Positions 33,686 through 46,300 of a DNA stretch of 64,000 bases are shown here, in pieces (the stretch's first letter is position 1; every line of letters begins with the position of its first letter). A program made the position numbers and the translations under genes. The DNA comes from Pseudomonas sp. GR 6-02 (GTDB lineage: Bacteria > Pseudomonadota > Gammaproteobacteria > Pseudomonadales > Pseudomonadaceae). The DNA lies in contig NZ_CP011567.1 in assembly GCF_001655615.1 (NCBI RefSeq), positions 4,845,001-4,909,000 of the forward strand, in the 5' to 3' direction. The notes beneath the pieces were generated by a model. That model saw nothing but the letters and a program-made list of their open reading frames with translations. It was not told the DNA's origin and made no database searches.

Positions 33686-33826
33686 TTCGAACCATTCTAA
33701 CTCCGCTTCTGTCGGAGCTCGCTTATCACCTTATTTATTCACAGCATCGTCAAACTTTACTGGTCTAGTGCGACCTGGAACATAAGGATTGCTCGCGGCT
33801 TCCTTAACTCTAGCTCGCTTATCAAC
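33682..33826 (-). pseudogene. Fragment of a toxin or immunity reading frame
   Basis: In one minus-strand frame VDKRARVKEAASNPYVPGRT continues to DDAVNK and a TAA at 33731-33733. The same frame continues GDKRAPTEAELEWFEG to a TAG that lies in the repeat at 33666. No start codon or binding site is evident. It directly follows the cdiI gene and is probably a decayed piece of an older module. The region 33406-33848 otherwise holds only repeats and no gene. Confidence 0.35.
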
Positions 33827-33848
33827 CCCCTTCCTTTACGCCTTCCAA

Positions 33849-34304
33849 TCACAGCTCTCTGATACTTTTAACTACATCAACTACCGCCCCCACAGAAATT
33901 ATTTTTTCATGTACGGTCTCTCCAAAATCATAACTCCAGACAAGACGATCACCACTTGCCAACTTTTGGAAGTAAACAAAGCAGCCACAGTCGCTCAAAT
34001 ACGTACACGTCAGGTCCTGTATGCTTGGCAGCAAGTGCGCCCCTCCGCAAAAAAAATAATCATGTGCAGATTTAAAAAGGTCTTCTGCCGTAATTTCGGG
34101 ATCCCCATCTACAATACGATCAAATTCCATTTTGGCGTAGAAATTAACGGCAACTTTAAGCTCTGTCACCTCGACAGCCTCTACCATGCGTCGACCATCT
34201 ATAAACATGCAAAACATTCCATTCAGCCAATAGCCATCCGGATCAGTCCAGCAATCAACCACATCAAACTGTATTGCGAAGTCAAATGGTTCGCCGTAAA
34301 TCAT
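33849..34304 (-). CDS. cdiI: CdiI immunity protein, Imm42-like
   Basis: The 151-residue protein starts MIYGEPFDFAIQFDVVDCWT and contains NGMFCMFIDGRRM, features I associate with the Imm42 immunity family. Its ATG overlaps the stop codon of cdiA by four bases, so the two are translated together. CdiI proteins bind and block the toxin of their own CdiA, protecting the cell and its kin. Low GC compared with cdiB and the body of cdiA fits a swapped module. The exact family needs a profile search. Confidence 0.8.
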   Translation of the reverse strand: MIYGEPFDFAIQFDVVDCWTDPDGYWLNGMFCMFIDGRRMVEAVEVTELKVAVNFYAKMEFDRIVDGDPEITAEDLFKSAHDYFFCGGAHLLPSIQDLTCTYLSDCGCFVYFQKLASGDRLVWSYDFGETVHEKIISVGAVVDVVKSIREL

Positions 34305-37300
34305 CTAAGTTTCACTCCCAAAGCTTTCTGAACCTCAGCGGGAATATAGTTCGCGCCTAGAGGATTCTTAGCATCACCTGTACTGCCATTCCAGTGATAA
34401 ACGCCATTGGTACCCTCGAATCGGTGAACATTACCATTTTCATCCTTAGCGAAGGTAACTACTTTGTTTGGATAGGTGATGGGACTTTTTATGGACTGCC
34501 CAAACAAATCTAACGAATTTTGTGGTTCGATACCTGCGTTGGGACGATTACCTACTTGACCAGGAGTATGTTTGGAATTTGATTGGTACGTCAGCCCGTT
34601 GGAAGCGACTGTTGGGTGAGCAACAGGAATCGGACTCCCTCGATTCTTACCGACCACCGCAGCCACAGATGTCTTGCTTTTCGACGCAAGGCCGCCGACC
34701 CCCAGCTCTTCGATCGTATCCTTGCCTGCCAGCGCAATCTTTTCCCATGTCGGCAAGGCGCTGTAAAGCAACGCCATGTCGTATTGGTTTTCCTCTGTAG
34801 TGTATTGACTAATCCGACTAGCTTCCTCTGGAGACAAGTCAAAGAACCAAGTCAGTGCACTCACGCCATCAGCTACGGTGATACCGCCATCCAAATCAGA
34901 CTGGTAGTAGATTGTGCAGGCTCCGCCAGTGCCGGCGCAGTCCGTAAGCATTTCTGCACGTTTTTTTGCACTAAGCTCCTTGTACCTTTCCCAGATTCCT
35001 TCTGTCGATTCACCTTTTTTGTTAGCGGCTATGAGCTCCAGAGTCCAATTGATGACGTCCTGGGCACTGAGCCCGTTGTTTTCTACCGCATTTTTCCCCG
35101 CCAGAGCCGACGCTACCGCATCCAGGGAATCAGTCCCCGTGAAGGCACCGCCAATGCCGGCAACCAGCGTAGCCAAACTGGAAATGGTCTGTTTCTGCTC
35201 GGATGTCAGCCTGTCGTTACTCACGTCACCGTAGAGTTCTTCCTTGATGATCCGAGCAATCTCTTCCGCAGCGACCGCGCCAACCGCACCTGCGAGGGCC
35301 GAGTTACCATTAGCTTTGGCAACCAACGCCCCCAATACGGCGTGAGCCATTAGGTTTGCGGTCTTGTCTCCCTCAGTTGCATCCCGGATGGCCTGAGCGA
35401 CGTACGGCGCAGCTGCCCCCGCAAGTGCACCGGCAATGTTGCCGCCAAGCACGCCTTGCACGATCGAAGTCACGGCCTGAGCGGCCTTTTGGAAACTGCT
35501 GCCCATGCCGTAGTCGCGCTGGATTTGCCGACTAATCTGTTCGGCCGTTGGATTGACAAACCCTTGATCTTTCAGTTTCTGGATTGCGACCTTCGAGGTC
35601 TCGCTGTTCGGGTCCTCGGCCTCTTTCATTTTCGCGGCAGCGATTGCGTCACTGATGCCCTTGGTCAGTTCGATGGCGCTTTTTACAAGCTCGACGCGCT
35701 CTTTCATTGCCTCTGTGTCGGGCTTGTCGAGTTGCTGATTGGCGTTCGCGGTGTCCCGGTTCAACCCCACAAGATCGTTGGCGCCTTCAGGGTTACGCAC
35801 GATGATCGTGCCTTCACTGACCGCGCTGCGGGTTTTGCTTTGATCCGAGTCTGTTAGTGCGACACCGTACAATCCACCTACGGAAGCGCTTGCTGCCCCG
35901 CCGCCATAGCTACTGGAAACACTCACGCCCCCTGATTGCGCACTGATCTCACTGACATTTTTTATGTCGCTGACGATCAGACGATCAGTGCTCAGCACGT
36001 TTTTATCGGCGGAGGCGTCGCTGGCGATCACCCCGCCTTGCAAGGTCGTATTTTTGCCAACATCCAGGTTGTAACCGCCCGCCCCGGCAAACAGGCCAGT
36101 CTGCTCCGTGACCGCTCGATACTCACTGTCCATGTTGCCGAAGGCTAGGCTTCCCGAAGCCGCCACCGGCGTGCCATAACAGAAAGGAGGGATACAAATG
36201 CTCGCACCGAATCCGCCGCTGCTCTGTTTGTTTTCCTGAGTTTCGACATCCTGGCGGGAAATGATGTTGAGGTTCCCTTCAATCTCCGCCTTGATGCTAT
36301 CAGCGTTAACCTGAGCCCCCGCCAATGTGGTATCGCCACCGCTGCGTAACACCAGCGCTCCCGCATTCAGCGTGGTGTTGACCTGGGTGACCGAGCTGCC
36401 AGTCCCGGTGCCTTTCGCGCCCGAAGCACCGAGATCCAGGGTAAAGCCGTTTTGTTGACCAATGTTGAAACTGGCACCGATGGCGGTTTTGTTGCTGGAG
36501 TTGTTATTGGCCCAATCAGCGGTGTTTTGGGCGCTCTCCAGAACAACGTTGTTTTTGGCATCCAATACAGCGGTGCCACCTGTATTCAGGCTACTGCCAA
36601 TGACGTGAATGTCACCCAGAGAGCCTGCTGCGCTGCCATTTGCAATGATGGTGAGACCGGTACCCGCGTTGACCGTGCTTTGCTTGGCGGTCTGGCTGTT
36701 GTATTCACTCGTGCTTTTGTTGTGGGTATTGGCAAGCTCGGTGCCGATTTTTATCAACGAGCCATTACTGGCGGAACCACCCTGTTTGTTTTCATAAGCC
36801 GTTGCTGCATCTCCGGTCTGGGATCCCATGCCCCCCAGGTTGTAGCCCGCCAATGCAGCCTGTGCCAACTTCACCGCCTTGAGTCGCGGATCCTCAGCGT
36901 CATTGGCCGTCTTCACGGCTGTGCGAATGGTGTTGGCGGTATCGATGATCGCACCACCGAGAACTCGTCCCACACCCAAGTTGTTGCTTTTGTCCGTGAT
37001 GTTTTGGCTCGAACTTTCCATGCCGGCCGCAATGGTGACGTTCGACCCCATGAGGGTCATGTTTTTGATGCTGAACAGATCGCTGGCGATAACATCCAGA
37101 TCACCTCCCGCGACGAGACTGACATTGCCTGCGCTTGAGCCGATGGTGCTACCGGTCAGCGTGGTTTGCGACATCGTGCCATTGTGTTTTTGGCCACCAA
37201 TCGACAGGTGCTGGTTGCCAGTGATGTCATCGACACCAAGATTGTTAGCCGTCAGTACACCAGAAAAATCGCGGTTCTTCTCCTTATGCACCTCGGTGCG

Positions 37301-40300
37301 GGTGAAGGTGTTTTCGGCAGCGTTGATTGTCAAGTCACGCCCCGCGCGCACTGTCAGATCCTCAGTGCTGACCACGGCCGAGCCTGTGATGTCAACATCG
37401 CGCTTGGCGCTCACCGCAACAGTGTTACCCGAGATCAGGCTACCCACTGCCGTAGTTTGAGTTTCCGAGAGCTGGTCCTGGACCTTGCTCGACTTCAAAC
37501 CACCCCAGCTGCTTTTGCTGGAGCTGCTCTCATGGCGAGCACTGGTTGAATCAGTAACGGCAACAATCTTCACATCATTGCCAGCACCCAGACCGACGCT
37601 GCTGGTCTCGGAAACCACGTTGCTGCCTTCGATCAGCAAGTCTTTACCAGCCACCAGGACGCTCTTGCCCTGAGAAGTGACCGCACTGCCAATGTTCGTC
37701 GTACTGGAAGTCTCCTCAAGCCGACTCTTTTTGCCCGACGAACTTTTCTTGGTCTTGCTGTAGAAACTGTAGTCTTCGTCTTGAGCCGCCCCCAAAGACA
37801 GATCACCACCGGCAACCAGATACGCTTCGCCCCCAGCACTCACCCGGCTGGCGATCAGCCCCAAGTCCTTACCCGCGCTCAATGTAATGCTGCCACCGGC
37901 GTTGACGTTCGTGGACACCTGACTGACATGATCCTCCTGACTCGTCACCTTCTTGCTCTTGCCGTACGAGTGCTGCTCATCCGCCGCCGAGGCCAGGGTC
38001 AAGTCGCCGACAGCGCTCATGCTCACATCGCGCTTGGCGTCGATCTGGCTGGCAATAACGGTGAGGTCCCGACCGGCATTGACCTTCAGGCTCTGCCCCA
38101 CATCTACGTCTGAGCCATATTGGGTAATGGTCTGATCCCGATGCAGCCCCCGCTCACCACTGACGATCTGTTCGGCTGAAGTGAGGTTGACATCGCGACC
38201 GGCGTTGATGGTGGTATCGGTACCGCTTTTCAGCACGCCGCCAACGTTATTGATATCGCGTCCGGCGTTGAGGGTGAGCGAGTTTCCGGCTTCGATGCGT
38301 GCGGCGTTGTCGACAAAGTCGGTGCGCTCGTTGCGATAGCCGCTGCCGCTTTCGTGAGTGGTGACGGTGCGTTCGTTGATCACGTCGCCACGGGTGGCGG
38401 TCAGCGTGACGTCACGGCCGGCGATGATGCCGCCGGCTTTGTTGACTATATTGTTGCCTGCCTGCAGGTCGAGGCGATTGCCGGCTTCCACCAGGCCGCT
38501 GTTGACCAGATCGTTGGTGGCGGTGGCCGACAGGTTGTTGGAGGCGCGCAAGGTGCCGGCGTTGTTCAGGTCTTTGCCGGCGATCAGGGTTACGTCGCTG
38601 CCCTGGATCAGGGCACCGTTGGCGGCCAGGCGATTGTTGGCGTTGGCCAGGTACAGCACCGGCACCAGTACTTGCTCGCCATTTACCTCGGCATTTTCCA
38701 TCCAGACAATGTCGTGGGTCAGGGCCGCGACTTGTTCGGAGGTCAGGCTGACGCCCAGCGACAGGTTGAGTTCTGTTTTGCTGGCGACGGCGTTGTTCAT
38801 CAAGTATTTGAACAAGCCTTCGTCGCTGGTCTGGCCATCGATAAATCGCTGACCGGTACGCGCCACTACTGCTTGCTGGATCAGGCGTTGTTCATAAAGG
38901 CCATCGCCCAGGCGCTTGGCACTTTGGTCGGGGTCGTAGCCGAGGTTCGACAACAGGTAGTCCGAGCTCATGAATTGCTTGAGGTCGGTGAGTACCGGGT
39001 TGGTTTCGATCAGGTATTTCTGGGGTTTGGACTGGCCGCTGCTGGCCGGCAACCCTTGGACGCGATTGATGGTAAAGGCCGTGGAACGACCCGGCAGTGT
39101 CGAGCCGGTCGAATTGGCAGCCGGTGCGCTGACGTTGATCGCGCTGGCGCCGGCGCCCACGTTCGACGCCACATAATCAACAGGCTTCAGGTCAACGCTG
39201 CTGGCGGAGGCCTGAGTGTTGCTGACCGGTAGAATGTTCCGTGGCTGGACGCTTTGCAGCGGTTGCTGACGCTGGGTCGTGCTGACGCTGCCGCCGCCCA
39301 TGGTCCAGCTTTGCGGACCGCTGGCCACTGGCGTGCTGCTGTCTTGGCCGCTCAGGCGGAACAGGCCGTTTTGCCCGGTGGGCAGAGCGAAGCCGGGCAA
39401 GGCCAGCGGGTTGACTTGCTGTTGGGCCAGGTTGGGCGGCAATTGTTGATTGAGGGTGATGCGGGTGGAGAACTGGCTGCCCGCAGCACCGGTGCCCGTG
39501 CGCGGGCCACTGCCCACATAGGTGTAGCCAGGGCGTACGACACTGTTATCGATATTGTTCTGGGCGTTGATGTTGACCGCGCCAGCAGCCTGGATCACGG
39601 CGGCGTAACTTTGGTCGCTGGACGAGATTTTCGTGGTGCTGCCTAAGTTCGGATACTCCACTTCGGTCATGCCGATAAAGTTGGCTATTCCGGCCTCAAG
39701 ACCGCCCAGGTCGTTGGGGGTGTAGCCCGCGCTTTCGAACCAGTACTTGTCGGTGAAATTACTGGCCGCGTTGTACCATCCGCCTGCGTTGCGAGTTCGT
39801 TCGGAGCGAAATACCCGGGTGGTCTCGGTTTCGCCGGTCTCGATGCCGCTGTTGGTCAGGTTGACCAGCGAGGCGCTCAGATTGCCGCCGGTGGCTATGG
39901 TGCTGCTCTGGTTCAGCAGGTCACCACCGGTCAGGGTAAGGTCCCCGCCCGCCGTGATGCTGGACGCGGCACTGGTATCAGTGACTTCAAATTTGTCGCG
40001 CTGCACGATCTCCCAAACATGGTTTTGCTTGCCGCTGCAGTCGCCCGCGTTCACCCCTTCGATACAGGTGATTTCGCCGATTCGGGCGGTGTAGATACCC
40101 TGGTTATTGGTGGTCAGCACCGCGCGGATGTTCTGAATCGTGCTCGCCGCCAGGCTCATGCTGCCGTCGCTTTGAATCGACGCCGAACTGTTGACGATGC
40201 TGGCGGCCTGGGCGCCTTGACCGTTACGGTCGATCGTCAGGTTGCCCAGGCTGTAGATGTTGGCGTAGCTGTTGTTCAGCGCATTGACCCGCAGGCCCAT

Positions 40301-43300
40301 GTTGCCGCCACTGAAGATCAGCCCGTTACTGTTGACCAGCGAACCGGTGGTGACGGTCAGTTGTTGAGCGCTGGCCAGCGTCCCGAAGTTGTTGATCCCG
40401 CCGGCGTTAACCGTCAGGTTGGCGCCCGAAGTGAGGCGACCGGCGTTATCCAGTTGACCACTGACATTGAGCGTGGTGTTGCCACCGCCAGCGATGCTGG
40501 AGGTGACGCTATTGAGGCTCACTTGCGCGGCATTCAGGCCAAGGGCCCCTTGGCTGCTAAGACGACCAGCCCCCCAGTAAGCACCACTCAGCCCCACGTT
40601 CATGCTGCCGTCACTGGCAATCAATCCTTCGTTGAACCAGTTGACACCGGTACCGACGAGGCTGTCCGAGGCCAGCAACTGACCACTCGCCGTCTGGGTG
40701 AAACTATTGACGTTAACGGTCAGGCGCCCAGCCTGGATGACGTTGCTGTTGGTCCAGCTGTCGGCGTTGAGGGTCAGGCCGCCGCGAGTAACGATGGTGC
40801 CGCCGGCGCCGGTGACGTTGGCGGTGGAAATGTCGAAAGTACCGTTGCCCACGTGCAGCAGACTGCCGCCACCGTTGAGGAAACTGCCCACTGCCATGGT
40901 CAGGTCAGTGTTGGCGCTTTCCAGGGTGCCGTTACGGTTGTCGAACAGGCCACCGATCTGGAAGCTGGTTTTGCCTTTGTCGCCGAGGGCGCGCAGTTGA
41001 CCGGTCTGGTTGTCGAGGCTGGCAGCCTTGATCGACAGGGTGCTGTCGCTCTCGATGATGCCCAGTCGGTTGTTCAGGGCACCGCTGAGGGTGAGGTCGA
41101 TTTGTTGACCGGCAATCTGGCCGTCATTGTCGCCGCTGTTGTCAAAGTTGTTGCCGGTGACGCTGACCTTGCCTTTGGCGTAGAGGCCGCCGTTGCGGTT
41201 GTCGAAGTTGCCGGTGACGACAGTCGCGTCGCCGCCTTGCGCAGCGATACGCCCGCCGTAGTTATCGATGCCGGCTAGCGCGGTCAGGTTCAGGCGCTCG
41301 GCCTGGGTGACGCCGCTGCGGCGGTTGTTGTTCAGGTCATAGCCGTTTTTCAGCACACCGGTCAGGTTGGCCGTGAACGCGGCTTGCAGGCTGGCGAGCA
41401 CGCCGCCGCGGTTATCCAGGTTGCCGGCGTTGATCGACAGGTCACCGGCCTTGGCGACAATGCGGCCGCTCTGGTTGTCAATATCGCCGCCGATGGTGAG
41501 GTTCAAAGCGCCCTGGCTTTGCAGGGTGCCCTTGGCGTTGACGAGACTGGCGGCCTGGATTTGCAGGTCGCCATTCTGGCTGTAGATCTGGCCATCGGCG
41601 CTGTTCTGCACCGTACCGCCCGTGGTGATGGTCAGTTGATCATTGGCCGCGATGGTGCCGAGATTGCGGTTGTCCAGGCCACCGGTGAGCAACGTCATCA
41701 AGCCTTGGCTGGCGATTTGACCGCCCTGGTTATTGATCTGCGTGGCGCGTTGCACCAGCAGTGGGCCGGCGCTGGCCAGTTTGCCGTTGGTGTTGGTCAG
41801 GGCGCCGAGCAGGTCGAGGGTCACGGCACCGTTGCCGATCAGATTGCCGCCGGTGTTATCCAGTGTGGTGCCGGTGAAACTGAGGTCCTGTTTTGCGTTG
41901 ACGGTACCGCCGGCATTACCCAGGGTCATCGCCTGCATCGCCAGGGTTGCGCCGCTGTCGATCAAGCCGCCCTGAGCATTGTTCAGCAGGCCGCTGAGGG
42001 TCAGGGTCTGATTGCCGCCGCTGGAGAGAATGCCGCCGTTGCTGTTGTCCAGGCTCGACGCGTTGACGCTCAGGGTTTTCCGGCTGACCAGTGCACCTTC
42101 GCCGCTGTTGAGAATGGCACCACTTACGGTGACGGCCACATCGCTGTCATGACTCGACAGCGTGCCTTTGTTGCGGTTGTCCAGGCTGTTGCTGGTGAGG
42201 CTCAGGCCTTGCCAGCCGGAGATCAGACCGCCCTGGTTGAGTACCGTGTCGGCGTTGACCGTCAGCAGGTTATTGCTGATCAATTTGCCGTTGTTGTTAT
42301 CCAGTGCGCGGGCCGTCAGATCGAGGCTCTGGCTGCTGGAGATTTCGCCGTTCCGATTGTTCAGGTCACGCAGGTGCTTGAGGCTCAGCAAACCCGTGGT
42401 GGTGATCAGGCCGGCACCGTTGTTCAGGTCGCCGGTGGCCGCCCCGAAGTCGATGGCAATGGCGCTGCCCAGCAAAGAACCGTTCTGGTTATTCAGACCG
42501 CTGCTGTTGATTGTCAGCTCAGTGGTGGCGTTGATCAGCCCCTGGTTCTGGTTCGTCAGCAGCCCGTCGAGGCTCAGGTCGAGGTTGGCGCGGCTGGTCA
42601 GCGTGCCGCCGCTGTTGTCCAGGCTGGCGGCTTTGACGTCGAGTGCTGCGGCGGCGATCAGGCCTTTGAGGTTGGTCAGTGCCAGATCGATGCGCAGGGT
42701 CAGGGGCAGATTGCTCAGCAGTTTGCCGTTGCTGTTGTCCAGGCTGCGAGCAGCGATGGTGAAAGCCTCGGCGCTGGAGATTTCGCCGCCGTTGTTATTA
42801 ACGTCGGTGAGGTTTTTGAGCATCAACAACGGCGCGCTGATCAGACCATTCTGGTTGTTCAGCTGACCCTGGTTCAGATCCAGTGTCAGAGACGTGTTGC
42901 TGAACAGTTGCCCGCCTTGCTGATCCAGGCCGGTGACGCTGGCAGTCAGGGCACCAACGCTGGCGATACGACCGCCATCCTGGTTGGTCAGTTGGGTGGT
43001 GGTCAGGTCCAGACTGGCGCCGCTGTTCAAGCGACCGGCGTGGCTGTTATCCAGTGCGCCGGTGTTGACGATCACCGCCCCCTTGCCACTGATGCTGCCG
43101 TTATTGCGGTTGTCGAGGCTGGCACTGTTGAGTGTGATGCCAGCATCCGTGACGATCTCGCCGCCCTGGTTGAGAATGGCGCCGGTGGTGGTCAACGTCA
43201 GCGGCCCTGCCGCGGAAACACTGCCCAGGGTGTTGGTCAGGCTGGCGGCCGTGACCCCGAGTGAGCCTTCAGCGCTGAGCAGACCCTGGCTGTTGTTCAG

Positions 43301-46300
43301 GTCCCCCGTGAGATTGAGCGTCAGGTTTTTCTGACTTAACAGCGAGCCGCCACTGTTGTCGAGATCGCGTCCGGTCAATGTCAGGTCGGCCTTGCCCGAG
43401 AGCAGGCCTTTGGCGCGGTTGATGATGTTTTCGACTGTCAGGGACAGTGCGCCTTCAGCGAATACCTGGCCGCCATCGCTGTTGTCCAGACGGTTGCCGA
43501 TCAGGGTGACATCTGACTTGCTCGACAACTCACCACCGCGGTTATCGACCGATCCGACGTTCAGTTGCAGCGCATTGGTCGCGCCGACTAGTCCGCTGTT
43601 GCGATTGTCGAGGCTGGTACCGGTCAGTGTCAGGCCACCGGTGGCAATCAGTTGCCCACCCTGGTTGTTCAAAGTCGCAACGTTGGCCGTGACATCGGTT
43701 TTACCGGCGATCTGGCCACGGGTGTTGTCCAGGCTATCGGCGCTGAGGTTCACGTCACCGTCAGCGATGAACGTGCCATCCTGATTGACGATCTGACCGT
43801 CCACCGTCATCCCGAGGGTGCCATGACTGCTGATCAAGCCGCCGGTGTTGTCCAGACGCGCGCTGTGCACCTCCAGGGTCTGTGCGGAAATCAGGCCCTT
43901 GATGCTGGCGAGCAGTTGATCGATGTGCAGCGTCAAACCCTGATTACTGATCAGCTTGCCGTTACCGTTATCCAGGTTCCGGGCGGCCAGTGTGAAGGCC
44001 TGGGCGCTGGAGATTTCACCGTTGCGGTTGTTGACGTCCGTGAGGTTTTTCAACATCAGCAACGGTGCATTGATCAACCCGTTCTGGTTGTTCAGTTGGC
44101 CGTGATTCAAGTCCAGGCTCAGGGCGGTTTTGCTGAACAGCTGACCGCCCTGTTGATCGAAACCGGTGACACTGGCGGTCAGGGCCTTATCGCTGGCGAT
44201 TCGGCTGGCAACGCCATTACTGACCTGGGTCGCGGTCAGGTCGAGCGTATCGCCGCTGATCAATTGACCGCCCTGAGTGTTGTCGAACGTACCTGTGGTG
44301 ACAGCGGTCGCGTTCTTGCCACTGAGCAGGCCGTTCTGGCTGTTGTTCAGGCTTTGACTGTTGAGGGTCAGGCCGCTGTCGGTGGTGATCGACCCGCCCT
44401 GATTGTTCAACACTCCCGTCGTCGTTAGCGCCAACGCACCGGCGCTCGACACGCTGCCGCGGGTATTGTCGAGGCTGACCGCGTTAACTGTCAGGGTGCC
44501 TTCGCTGCTGATCAGGCCTTCGATGTTGCTTAGCGCGTTGTCGAGGCGGATATCCAGCCCAAGCTGAGTGACCAGGCTGCCACCGCTGTTGTCCAGGTTC
44601 TGCCCCGTTACCGTCGTGGCGCCCTTGCCGAACAACAGCCCCTTGTTCTGGTTGATGATCTGCGCCACTTTCAGGCCCAGCTCGGTGCCAGCCAGAATCT
44701 TGCCGCTGTCGCTGTTGTTCAGGCTTTGGCCTTCGATGGCCACATCAACGGCACTGGAGATTTCGCCGCCGCGGTTGTCCACCTCATCGACATTGAGTTT
44801 CAGCGCTTTTGTCGCGCCTACCAGCCCGCCACTGCGGTTATCGAGCCCCTTGCCATTGAGGGTCAACATTCCTTGAGCGACAAGCTCACCGCCCTGGTTG
44901 GTGAACTGCGCAACCTTGGCCGTCAGATCGGTTTTGCTGGAGATACGGCCGCCGCTGTTGTCGACGCTGGCCGACTCCAGTTGCACCGGCCCCGCTGCAC
45001 TGAGCAAACCGTCGCGGTTTTCCAGATGAGTGCCGTTGAAGTTGATGGCCGCCTGGCTGTTGAGCAGACCTTGCTGGCGGTTATCGAGTTGTCCGACAGT
45101 CAGTTGCAGGTCTTTGCCAGCGCGTACTTTGCCGGTGCGGTTATCCAGTGAATCGCTGCGCAGGGTCAGGCGATCCTTGCCGGTCAGGCTGCCATTGCGA
45201 TTGTCGAGGCTGCCGGTTTGCAGGTCGACCACGCCTTTGGCACTCAGGTCGCCATTTTGGTTATCGAACAAGCCATTGATGCGTGCGGTGAAGCTGCCGT
45301 CGCTAACCAGGCTGCCGCCATGACTGTTATCCAGGCTGGCGGCGCTGATGCTCACGCTTTGGCCGGAGCCCAGCACACCGTTCTGGTTATTCAGGGCGCC
45401 GATCAAGCCAATGTTCAGGGCTACGTCGCCCGTGACCTGGCCGTCACTGTTGTCCAGTGTTGTGGCGGTGACGGTGGTGGTGCCGGCGCTGGAAACTTCA
45501 CCATTGTGGTTGTTCAGGTGGCCGAGATTGGCAGTGAGGTTGCCGTTGCTGGTAATGACGCCCTGGGTGTTGAGAACCTGCGTGGCTTTCAGCTCCAGAG
45601 TGCCGCTGCCCAATACTCGGCCCTTGTTCTGGTTATCCAGCGTAGTAGCAGTGATGCTGGTTTTTTTCTGCCCGCTTAAAGTGCCGCCCTGGTTATTCAA
45701 CGTCTGCGCGGTATTGACCGTCAGGTTGCGGCTAGCCACCACGCTCTTGCCGGTGTTGGTGAAATTCTGCGCATTCAGATTCACATCGCCGCTGGCATTG
45801 CGGCTGGTGTCGGCGTTGACCCCGGCTTCGATGATGCCGTTGTTGGTCAGCACACCGCCGGCCGTCAGCGCGATGCTGTCCCGGGCCGCGAGGGTTTGCT
45901 GGTTGGTCAGGTTGCCCTGGGTTTGCACGTTGACGGCGGTGCCGGCGTAGACCGGGCCGCGCGCATCGAGGCTGGCCGCTTTGACATTGACGGCGCCTGC
46001 GGCCGAGGTTTGCGCCAGGCTGAGATGGCCATTGGTGTCGAGCTGGATATCGCCACCGCTGGCGGCCAGGTTGCCGTCGAGTTTCACCCCGACCCCGGCT
46101 TCGGTGCCGACCAGTTTGATCGCCCCGGCGTACATGCCGCCCAGGGCCGAAGAGTCGATCGCCAGTTGTGGTTTGGCGCTGCCGTCATCGGCGCGAGCAG
46201 TGGCGTTGAGGCTGTCGGCGTTGACGTCGTTGCGACCGGCAACGATGGTCAGGTTTTTCGCCTGGATCTCGGCGTTGATCTTCGCGCTGCGGGTGATGAT

